19,519 nt of DNA, taken from positions 1-19,519 of the forward strand of contig JAPCJV010000002.1 of assembly GCA_027886785.1 (NCBI GenBank), written 5' to 3'. The translations under genes were made by a program, and so were the position numbers. Numbering within the stretch: the first letter of the stretch is position 1; each line of letters starts with the position of its first letter. Source of the DNA: Nitrososphaerota archaeon (GTDB lineage: Archaea; Thermoproteota; Nitrososphaeria; Nitrososphaerales; CADDZS01). Under the pieces are notes generated by a model. That model had not been told where the DNA came from and made no database searches. It was given only the letters and a program-made list of their open reading frames with translations. Below are positions 6,475-12,347 of this stretch, in pieces.

Positions 6475-8596
6475 CTTTGAATCTCGCGGCGTTGTAAACC
6501 TTCGCGGGCAGAAGTCCGTCAGTTTGTACAATTATGTTCGTCATCCTCAGACAGAACCTCTTTTGCTTGGATGGGCATTCGATCAAGAACCTATCGAAGT
6601 ATGGCAACTGCATGAAGGTCCAATGCCTGAAAAACTTCGTAAAGGGTTGAAAGATCCCAAAGAAGAAATCGCCGCATTCAATTCAAGTTTCGAACGCTAT
6701 ATGTTTAATTTCAAGTTAGGATTTAATCTACCTATCGAGCGATTTCAGGATCCGCAAGCCAGTGCTCGTTACCTTTCGTTGCCCGGCGACCTTATGGAAG
6801 TCAGCAATATTCTAGGATTGCCTCGAGATTTCGCTAAAGACAAAGAAGGCGATCGTCTCATTCATATGTTCTCAGAGCAGTCTCGCCGCAAAAAGAAAAG
6901 AGGCGAACCTGCCCAATTTTATTTTCGAGACTGGATTACGGATCCCGAGGATTGGGCTTTATTCGTTGAATATTGCCGGCAGGACGTCGTAGCGGAACGT
7001 GAAGTCATGCGTCGTGAGAAACTATTAGGTGTTTGGCCCCTTCCAGATTTGGAACGTAAGATTTGGATATTCGATCAGAAAGTGAACGATCGTGGCATTC
7101 CAGTAGACATTGACTTTGCCAAAAAAGCATTCAAATTAGCCAATCAAGAGAAGCAAGAAACGATTCAGCTGAATAATGTGAAAACGGGTTTAGAAAATTC
7201 GAACTCAAATTCTCAATTGCTTGAATGGGCAATGGGCCAAGGATATCTTGGACTGAATCCGGAGGATTCTGAAAAATATTCTCTGGATAAAGGTGTAGTC
7301 AAATCTCAGTTGAAGAACAATCAAAATCTGACGCCGCTTTGTCGTGAAGTATTGGAGAATCGAAAAGCTGCGGCTTCCATATCTTATCAAAAAATGGCAG
7401 CCATTCTTCGACAAATCAGTCCGGATGATCGTCTTCGTAATCAGTTCATTTATATGGGATCATCCCGGTGTGGACGTTGGTCTGGAAACGCAGTTCAACT
7501 CCACAACATGGCTCGGCCGAACGAAATTTTTGAAGATGAAGAGAATATAGATAAAGCCCGAGCCATGATTTATGCTGAAGACTATCAGAAGATTAAGGAC
7601 ACTTTTGGATCCGTGCTTCTGACCGTGAAATATAATATTCGAACAGCATTCGTTACCCGAAAAGGAAAACGATTCAACGTTCGAGATTTAAATGCTATCG
7701 AAACACGTGTGGGAGCATGGGTAGCCGGTTGTGAATCACTGCTCGAGGGTTTTCGGAACATCCCTGATTTCGATCCTTATATGGATTTTGCGATGAAGAT
7801 GACGCAGATTCCGTATGAGATTCTGCAACGAGATAAGAAATCGAAAGATCCGGCTGTTAAAGCCAAAGCGAAGGCTCACAGACAAATCGCAAAGCCGGGT
7901 GTGTTAGGATGCATTTATCGGATGGGCGCGAAAGCTTTACTGGATTACGCTGAAAAAATGGGCGTCATTATGACGATGGAGCAAGCTGAAGAGGTTGTTA
8001 GAATTTTCCGTGAAGCATATAAAGAAATCGTTCATATGTGGTTTACGTTAGAGAAAGCAATTGCAGAGGTATTGGCTGAAGGCACTGTACGTATCAAGCG
8101 TGAAGTAGGGCCTAGCGGCTGCATCAAGATCGATAAATTTGTTTTCGATTGCGGTGGCAACCTTCGTACGATCTTGCGCATCCAATTACCTTCCGGCCGA
8201 TATCTGCATTACATGGATGCTTCACTAGAAGAAGTGAAGATGCCATGGAAGGATCGGGAAGGCAACGATGTTTACAAGATGGCTTTGTGTTATGCCACCC
8301 AGGATCAGGAGACGAAGCAATGGGTGACGGTGACGTCACACGGCGGCAAGACCTTCGAAAACATCGTTCAAGGCATCGCCCGGGACGTTCTGGCAGCCAA
8401 ATTGCTAGATTTTGAAGATGCCGGTATGCCTGTAGTGCTTCATGTGCATGACGAAGGCGGTACAGAGACGGAAGACGATTTGTTCGCTCCCGGACTGTTA
8501 GAAATGGGTTACATCATGGCTCGGCCGATCGATTGGGCTCCCGGGCTGCCTCTGGGTTCCGATGGGTTTGAAGGTTCATATTATAGGAAAGGATGA
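6461..8596 (+). CDS. Family A DNA polymerase with 3'-5' exonuclease domain
   Basis: 711-residue replicative polymerase of the Pol I family, without the 5' nuclease domain. The exonuclease domain shows DFE (D5, E7), NSSFE (74-78, Glu where Asp is usual) and YCRQD (171-175). Polymerase motif A is RDLNAIETR (408-416), motif B is RQIAKPGVLGCIYRMG (474-489) and motif C is HVHDE (661-665) with the catalytic Asp and Glu. In the O helix the residue equivalent to E. coli Phe762 is Leu482. The start at 6461 is fixed by the exonuclease motif only five residues in. There is no SD, so translation probably depends on the overlapping upstream small gene. The stop overlaps the HNH gene in ATGA. It would copy the genome together with the primase-helicase protein and ssDNA-binding protein. 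Confidence 0.95.
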   Translation: MLYTDFESRGVVNLRGQKSVSLYNYVRHPQTEPLLLGWAFDQEPIEVWQLHEGPMPEKLRKGLKDPKEEIAAFNSSFERYMFNFKLGFNLPIERFQDPQASARYLSLPGDLMEVSNILGLPRDFAKDKEGDRLIHMFSEQSRRKKKRGEPAQFYFRDWITDPEDWALFVEYCRQDVVAEREVMRREKLLGVWPLPDLERKIWIFDQKVNDRGIPVDIDFAKKAFKLANQEKQETIQLNNVKTGLENSNSNSQLLEWAMGQGYLGLNPEDSEKYSLDKGVVKSQLKNNQNLTPLCREVLENRKAAASISYQKMAAILRQISPDDRLRNQFIYMGSSRCGRWSGNAVQLHNMARPNEIFEDEENIDKARAMIYAEDYQKIKDTFGSVLLTVKYNIRTAFVTRKGKRFNVRDLNAIETRVGAWVAGCESLLEGFRNIPDFDPYMDFAMKMTQIPYEILQRDKKSKDPAVKAKAKAHRQIAKPGVLGCIYRMGAKALLDYAEKMGVIMTMEQAEEVVRIFREAYKEIVHMWFTLEKAIAEVLAEGTVRIKREVGPSGCIKIDKFVFDCGGNLRTILRIQLPSGRYLHYMDASLEEVKMPWKDREGNDVYKMALCYATQDQETKQWVTVTSHGGKTFENIVQGIARDVLAAKLLDFEDAGMPVVLHVHDEGGTETEDDLFAPGLLEMGYIMARPIDWAPGLPLGSDGFEGSYYRKG

Positions 8597-9117
8597 TGAC
8601 AAAATATCCAAATAAGAAAGGAATGTCAAATATCGAGTATTGGAAACAACGGAGAGAAAAAAGTGCTGTAGCAGGAGTTTGTCCTAGCCATAAAAATCAA
8701 AAGGTAGTTCCTGGTAAAAGGAGATGTCAAAAATGTTTAGATTCTTCTAATCTTTTCATAAAAAATCAGAAAAGGAAAAAGCAGTGTCTTAGTCATAAAA
8801 ACGTACTGGCAGCGCCCGGAAAATACTATTGTCATAACTGCCTTGCTACTAAACGTTTAACTTGGTTAAGATCAAAAGGTGTAAACGAGAAAGAAATTCA
8901 AAAAGCAAAATATGCAATTGAGATTTTTGATGGGGTGTGTCGATGTTGCGGAACAAAAATTTCAGGAACAAAAGGATGGGCGCTCGATCACAGTCATGAA
9001 ACAGGAAAATTTAGGGGTATTGTCTGTTCCAGTTGCAATATAGGATTAGGACACGCCAAAGACGATCCCAAAAAACTAGCGGCAATGGCTGAATATCTTC
9101 GTAAAAATAACGCTTGA
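8593..9117 (+). CDS. HNH (endonuclease VII-like) homing-type nuclease
   Basis: 174 residues. The C-terminal 60 residues carry the recombination endonuclease VII signature: C116...C119, then LDHSH (D132, H133), RGIVCSSCN (C145, C148, N149) and GLGHAKDDPKKL. Such free-standing phage nucleases cut DNA at a specific site and spread their own gene. The N-terminal half is unusual in having two tandem zinc modules of the form C-x2-H-x11-C-x2-C (C30/H33/C45/C48 and C65/H68/C80/C83), each with an SHKN...PGK core. The gene is plainly more A+T-rich than the polymerase before it: 36 of 60 bases are G/C at 8521-8580 but 19 of 60 at 8881-8940, a sign of recent acquisition. It starts in an ATGA overlap with the polymerase stop. 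Biological targets are unknown. Confidence 0.88.
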   Translation: MMTKYPNKKGMSNIEYWKQRREKSAVAGVCPSHKNQKVVPGKRRCQKCLDSSNLFIKNQKRKKQCLSHKNVLAAPGKYYCHNCLATKRLTWLRSKGVNEKEIQKAKYAIEIFDGVCRCCGTKISGTKGWALDHSHETGKFRGIVCSSCNIGLGHAKDDPKKLAAMAEYLRKNNA

Positions 9118-9142
9118 CATATGACTAGGCTTATGATATGAT
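9114..9142 (+). promoter_or_regulatory. Strong sigma70-type promoter
   Basis: A perfect -35 TTGACA (9114-9119), a 17-base spacer, and TATGAT (9137-9142) as -10 (five of six). The -35 overlaps the HNH stop codon (9115-9117). Transcription should start near 9149-9150, just before the SD GGGAG (9151-9155), so the leader would be about 11 bases. This separates the recombinase and downstream genes from transcripts entering from the polymerase side. Confidence 0.65.
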
Positions 9143-9160
9143 TATTTCATGGGAGATTTT

Positions 9161-10408
9161 ATGAAAAAGAAGTTTTCGCCTATTTTAGGCGACCTTTCAA
9201 AGCTTACGCCAATAGAACAAGAGGCGTATGTTCTTTCAGCATGTGAATTTTTGCAAGTGCCTCCAGAATTAGGTGTCGTTGGCCTTCAGTTAATGGATAC
9301 AGGCGATGGTGCAAGACAACTTATTTTATATGTCAAAAGAGGTGCAACCGATATTATTAGAGATCGTCGTAAGATTTGTGTAGATTCTTTGGATGAAGCC
9401 AATGGTGAGGGATATATTGGTTGGAAAGTTAAAGGACATGACTCAACTGGCCGCACTGAGATAGCTGTCGGTGCAGTATCAATTAAAGGTTTAACAGGTC
9501 GAGCTATTGCCGATGCAGTTGCTTTTGCTCAAACGAAGGCTATGCGTCGAATGACTCTTCAGTTCGCTGGTGGCGGGTTCCTGGATGAATTGGAAATCAA
9601 TGAGAAGACCACTAGTATCGCTAATTCAGCTCAATCATTAAAAGAGATTTCGCAGCCTATCGCTGCACCCAATATACAGGCTGGCAAAGACATTACGGAT
9701 GCTTCCAAGACAATCCCCGCGTCGACCCCCACCACACCCCCACCTCCGCAGCCTGAGCCGCTGGATAGCGCAGTAGGAGCTATTTCGGTAACGGCGGCTC
9801 CGGCTCCGGAGGAATCTAAGAAAAGGCCGAGGGGGCGTCCCAAAAGGGTTACATTGGATTCACCGATGATGGGTTCTGAAGAAGCGTCAAAAATTGTGAA
9901 GACATTCGGAGCGACCGGTCCAATAGAAACCGTAATCGTTCCTTTAATTTCCGCAAGCACACCCGAATCGAAGTCTCCGGAGGCGGCGATCAAGGTAACG
10001 GAACGGGAGCCGACAGTTACATTGCCAACTTCGGCTCCCGAAAGTGCTCCTGAACCAAAGACGTTGCCTTTTAATGGCACGCATGTCACAGAAGAACAGA
10101 AGGTGGATTTTCGCAAGCGATTAGCTAAGTATGTGAATGAGATTCTTCCCGCGGGTGGTTTTCTACAGTCTGAGAAGTTGGGTAGTCGTAATGACAAGAT
10201 GAAATTATTCGTGAAGGCAATGTTTCCAACTGTGGATACGAAGGTTCTTTCGCTCGAGCAGTGGACTCATTTCTTCAGCTACATGGACGAGGCAGTCAAA
10301 AATCTAGGAGTCGAATCGCTAGTTAGAACGATAAACACTCAAATAGGAGAAATCCAAAATGAGCAATCTTCTGACGGAGCTTTGGACACCAAGCAATCAA
10401 ATGCCTGA
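9161..10408 (+). CDS. Probable single-strand-annealing recombinase-like protein with AT-hook tail
   Basis: 415 residues from ATG 9161, chosen because GGGAG lies 5 bases upstream; ATG 9149 sits at the predicted transcription start. Roughly residues 5-150 form a compact domain with LSACEFLQVPPELG, LYVKRGATDIIR, GYIGWKVKGHD and a final helix AFAQTKAMRRMTLQFAGGG. This resembles phage proteins that I associate with the Rad52/ERF/RecT type of annealing protein. A 150-residue Pro/Ala/Thr-rich linker follows, with an AT-hook (KKRPRGRPKR) that should grip the minor groove of A+T-rich DNA. A C-terminal helical domain (last 90 residues) is unrecognised. It would anneal complementary strands during recombination or replication restart, perhaps with the PD-(D/E)XK nuclease at 14421. 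Family assignment is from memory and tentative. Confidence 0.5.
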   Translation: MKKKFSPILGDLSKLTPIEQEAYVLSACEFLQVPPELGVVGLQLMDTGDGARQLILYVKRGATDIIRDRRKICVDSLDEANGEGYIGWKVKGHDSTGRTEIAVGAVSIKGLTGRAIADAVAFAQTKAMRRMTLQFAGGGFLDELEINEKTTSIANSAQSLKEISQPIAAPNIQAGKDITDASKTIPASTPTTPPPPQPEPLDSAVGAISVTAAPAPEESKKRPRGRPKRVTLDSPMMGSEEASKIVKTFGATGPIETVIVPLISASTPESKSPEAAIKVTEREPTVTLPTSAPESAPEPKTLPFNGTHVTEEQKVDFRKRLAKYVNEILPAGGFLQSEKLGSRNDKMKLFVKAMFPTVDTKVLSLEQWTHFFSYMDEAVKNLGVESLVRTINTQIGEIQNEQSSDGALDTKQSNA

Positions 10409-10568
10409 GGCGGTAACGGATGGATGTTCTTTTTATTGCGGGACATGTAAGGATGAAGGAAGGAGTTCACACGTGGAGTTGGACACGCATCTTAGATGTT
10501 CAATATGCGGTTCGGACGCGGTGGTAAGCCGCAATCGGGGCACACTCTATATGGGGTCACGACTATGA
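10359..10568 (+). CDS. Small zinc-ribbon protein, 69 aa
   Basis: 69 residues with two Cys pairs, FYCGTCKD and LRCSICGSD, separated by about 20 residues. This is the classic zinc-ribbon layout used to bind nucleic acid or protein. ATG 10359 has AGGAG about 10 bases upstream and overlaps the end of the recombinase gene by 50 bases. Its own stop overlaps the next start (ATGA, 10565-10568). The partner is unknown. The overlap and good SD argue that it is real, although no function can be stated. Confidence 0.65.
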   Translation: MSNLLTELWTPSNQMPEAVTDGCSFYCGTCKDEGRSSHVELDTHLRCSICGSDAVVSRNRGTLYMGSRL

Positions 10569-10735
10569 ATGATAGAACTTTTTATTGTTTGATTTGGGTC
10601 ATGTTTGCATTCGGTTTATATGGATTATCCGAACCGATTAAACCGAAGTATAATTGTGACTGCGCGGACATCTGCGCCAAGGTGCCTCAGGAAGCACGCT
10701 GCCAAGTGCGACTCTGTAACGGAAATACCCGATGA
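10565..10735 (+). CDS. Small membrane protein with Cys-rich tail, 56 aa
   Basis: 56 residues from ATG 10565, which sits in an ATGA overlap with the previous stop; an earlier in-frame ATG at 10496 would lie deep inside the preceding gene and lacks support. Residues 6-21 (FYCLIWVMFAFGLYGL) form one hydrophobic helix long enough to cross or anchor in the membrane. The remaining 35 residues contain six Cys (CDC, C, C, C spacing), which could form disulfides or bind metal outside the cytoplasm. It may be an Rz1-like or small envelope protein, but no lipobox or proline-rich spanin pattern is seen. ATGA coupling to the next gene continues the tiny-gene cassette. Confidence 0.55.
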   Translation: MNDRTFYCLIWVMFAFGLYGLSEPIKPKYNCDCADICAKVPQEARCQVRLCNGNTR

Positions 10736-10992
10736 AAGAAACTAACGAACAATTGATTGCTCGTAAGGAAATCAAGTCTGCTTTAGATAGCCTTCTACAA
10801 GTTTGTCGAAGAAACCATGCAGCGTTTTGCGGTTTCGTGTGGGGCGACGATCCGTTCGTTTTCATACGTTTCGGAAACGTGAGAGAAACAGGCCCAGATT
10901 TTACTGCTTTACTATTGAAACTGGAGGATTTTGCTGAACAGCAGCAGGAAAAGGGATTAGTCGTAAAAGATCCCCTCAAGGAGCCTAACTGA
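10732..10992 (+). CDS. Hypothetical protein, 86 aa
   Basis: 86 residues beginning in an ATGA overlap with the preceding gene. It opens with a helix-forming charged segment (ETNEQLIARKEIKSALDSLL), then a central hydrophobic and aromatic strand region (FCGFVWGDDPFVFIRFG), then a helical C-terminus. It looks like a small soluble alpha/beta protein. I do not recognise the family. Tight coupling on both sides (its stop shares a base with the next start) supports it being expressed as part of the cassette. Confidence 0.65.
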   Translation: MKETNEQLIARKEIKSALDSLLQVCRRNHAAFCGFVWGDDPFVFIRFGNVRETGPDFTALLLKLEDFAEQQQEKGLVVKDPLKEPN

Positions 10993-11072
10993 TGATCAAA
11001 ACTTGGATTTACGTGACGATGTTGATCGTCGCTGGAATTCTTACCTTGCTTCTTGGAGCAGGAAAGTTGTAA
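10992..11072 (+). CDS. 26-residue single-helix membrane peptide
   Basis: A very short gene: ATG 10992 to TAA 11070-11072. The peptide is MIKTWIYVTMLIVAGILTLL plus LGAGKL, almost entirely one hydrophobic helix with Lys near both ends, typical of a one-pass membrane micropeptide. It shares one base with the previous stop (TGATG), and AAGGAG lies about 9 bases upstream. Such phage micropeptides can modulate host membrane proteins or act as toxin-like or lysis-regulating factors. That role is inferred from composition only. The SD and overlap make translation plausible; the short length keeps confidence moderate. Confidence 0.5.
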   Translation: MIKTWIYVTMLIVAGILTLLLGAGKL

Positions 11073-11105
11073 TTGGGTTGCGACCAACGCAAAAAAGGAG
11101 AAAAT

Positions 11106-11570
11106 ATGAGAAAAGCATTAGCAATGATTTTACTCGGATTGTTCGCGGTCGCTTCCGCTTTCAGTTGCGACTCGAGCTATCCGAACGGAGTTCCGAAGGG
11201 CAAATTGACTGTATACGTTCAATCAGTCGAGTCCGACTATAAGACTGACGGTTCGAACGATGCAATTCTCACACTCATGCGAGTTGCAGTTCCGATATCC
11301 CTAACATATACGGCTACGAATGGAAACACGTACGTCGAAGTCGACAATGCTAAGGACGCCAATCTGATCGTGCGCGTGTACGGGCATCACAAGGAAGGCA
11401 GCGACAAGTATAGCATGGACCTAGTCTTTTACGGTTTGGGCAAAACAGCTGACGGCCACACTCTATTCACGGCTTTCGGCGATCCCGAGCCGAATATGGG
11501 AGCAGCCCTGGACCAAGTGATTGCTTCTACCCAGGACTTCCTTCAGAACGGCTGGACTTGCGACAAGTAA
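11106..11570 (+). CDS. Exported protein with Sec signal peptide, 154 aa
   Basis: The start ATG 11106 has a strong AAAAAAGGAG 5 bases before it; an upstream TTG at 11073 has no SD. Residues 1-18 are a textbook signal peptide: basic RK, a hydrophobic core (ALAMILLGLFAV) and ASA before the likely cleavage. A Cys at 21 and one near the C-terminus could form a disulfide; AFSC is a poor lipobox, so lipidation is unlikely. The mature 135 residues have alternating strands (KLTVYVQSV, AILTLMRVAVPISLTYT, ANLIVRVYG, MDLVFYGLG) and end with a helix. Similar small export-type proteins occur in bacteria, so it may have been acquired from a host. It would act in the periplasm or outside the cell; the role is unknown. 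Confidence 0.75.
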   Translation: MRKALAMILLGLFAVASAFSCDSSYPNGVPKGKLTVYVQSVESDYKTDGSNDAILTLMRVAVPISLTYTATNGNTYVEVDNAKDANLIVRVYGHHKEGSDKYSMDLVFYGLGKTADGHTLFTAFGDPEPNMGAALDQVIASTQDFLQNGWTCDK

Positions 11571-11580
11571 CATCGAAGTT

Positions 11581-11736
11581 GCCAGTTCGCTACTGGCTGA
11601 TCTGGTGGTAGCAGGAAGTGCGGCTCGCTTGTGAAGACGAGCACAGCAACGCGCAATTTAGAAGCCGATAGGCTTAGTGTTGCATGTCGCATCCTGCGAT
11701 CCGGGTAGCACCAGTGAGAATGCCAAAAATCCCGGA
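11581..11736 (+). ncRNA. Candidate multibranch structured RNA with pseudoknot (domain 1)
   Basis: No credible gene occupies 11571-12017. In this first part, nested complementary segments are 11581-11585 with 11593-11597 (GCCAG/CTGGC); 11602-11607 with 11709-11714 (CTGGTG/CACCAG); and 11611-11616 with 11692-11697 (GCAGGA/TCCTGC). Inside the last pair are a hairpin at 11623-11627 with 11638-11642 and a hairpin at 11646-11652 with 11677-11683 (one G-U pair), topped by 11662-11666 with 11671-11675 and a GATA loop. Segment 11700-11705 (TCCGGG) lies between the strands of two of these helices and pairs with 11731-11736 (CCCGGA) outside them, which would be a pseudoknot. A hairpin 11687-11691/11695-11699 competes with one long-range helix, so two states are possible. 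Found by eye only. Confidence 0.45.
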
Positions 11737-11756
11737 CCAATTTTAAGATGAGAATG

Positions 11757-11974
11757 TGCCGTGGCGGAATAGAAAGCGGTCGGCAGAGGCTTTAGGGGAA
11801 CATCCCGATGACGATCGGGCCAAGACCTACTGCTGGCCGGCCATTAGTAGACGCTAGGGAAGAAACGGGCGGGGACGACAAATAGCGCAAGCGACATTGT
11901 TACTCCGTAAGCTACAATCTCGAGCCCGAAACGGTATAGGAACGGGTATCCGGGGTGGATACTGGAATCCCCGG
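11757..11974 (+). ncRNA. Candidate structured RNA (domain 2), or 5' leader of the 12018 gene
   Basis: Hairpins and helices visible are 11757-11761 with 11781-11785; 11804-11809 with 11814-11819 (CCCGAT/ATCGGG, GACG loop); 11827-11836 with 11841-11850 (nine pairs including G-U, one mismatch, CCGG loop); 11852-11856 with 11883-11887; 11896-11900 with 11914-11918; and 11946-11951 with 11957-11962 (GTATCC/GGATAC). Two further complementarities would tie loops to distant strands: 11866-11870 with 11924-11928, and the loop 11952-11955 (GGGG) with 11969-11972 (CCCC). The G+C level is high (36 of 60 at 11821-11880). It is unlike any tRNA, intron or terminator I know. It could form a processed RNA or a long leader for the 12018-14420 genes. 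Confidence 0.4.
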
Positions 11975-12017
11975 CGGCGCATCTTCATGAATTGGACAAT
12001 GAATAGGAGACAAATAG

Positions 12018-12191
12018 ATGGAATGGACAACAGAGGAAGAGGCAGCATTCGCAAAACTCATGGAAGTCGGTAAATTGAATCGCTTGCAAGCGATTCGTTT
12101 ATTCTGCGGTTGTCGAAAGAATTTAGAACGAGCTTTAAAATCGATTGAAAAAACTCGAGTAGTCGAGGCGCAGGCTCAGGCGGAGGAATAA
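12018..12191 (+). CDS. Small helical protein, 57 aa
   Basis: 57 residues, ATG 12018 after AGGAG about 8 bases upstream. The peptide is almost all predicted helix: an acidic first helix (WTTEEEAAFAKLMEVG), a turn, then LNRLQAIRLFCGCRKNLERALKSI, and an Ala/Gln/Glu tail. The two-helix arrangement with a CGC pair might bind DNA or a partner, but I recognise no family. It is the first gene after the 450-base non-coding region and directly abuts the next gene (TAAATG), so it probably opens the helicase transcription unit. Confidence 0.6.
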   Translation: MEWTTEEEAAFAKLMEVGKLNRLQAIRLFCGCRKNLERALKSIEKTRVVEAQAQAEE

Positions 12192-12347
12192 ATGGCGTTC
12201 AAGATCTATTCTATAAATCGATATGACATTTTTCGCGGCGAAAAGCACAACGATCGCTGGTATGTCTACGATAGGGAAGACGACCGATATGTAGGCGGAA
12301 ATTTTGCCACTCTCAAGGAAGCCAAAACCTGGATAGGAAAACAGTGA
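12192..12347 (+). CDS. Small hypothetical protein, 51 aa
   Basis: 51 residues, starting immediately after the previous stop with GGAGG 5 bases upstream. It is rich in aromatic and charged residues (IYSINRYDIF, RWYVYDRED, YVGGNFATLKEAKTWI), giving a beta hairpin followed by a helix. Small domains of this WxVYD...FxTLKEAKxWI type are common in phage genomes and have no assigned function. Its TGA overlaps the GTG start of the helicase gene (GTGA, 12344-12347), which argues for coupling between the two. Confidence 0.6.
   Translation: MAFKIYSINRYDIFRGEKHNDRWYVYDREDDRYVGGNFATLKEAKTWIGKQ

Noticed and set aside
9631..10197. A 188-codon open frame on the - strand, and similar long - strand frames (5247-5720, 10638-11087, 12608-13018).
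   Set aside because: Each lies opposite a better-supported + strand gene, has no recognisable motifs and no SD of its own; low-complexity + strand sequence explains the openness at 9631.
10989..10995. CTGATGA, the hammerhead ribozyme core box.
   Set aside because: It is explained by the overlapping stop and start codons, and no GAAA box with three stems follows.
11757..11850. A degenerate leucine- or serine-type tRNA, suggested by GTGGCGGAAT.
   Set aside because: No acceptor complement, no T-loop consensus and no anticodon arm could be found.
11571..12017. A group I intron.
   Set aside because: The flanking genes are complete on both sides and I could not place the P7/guanosine-binding core.
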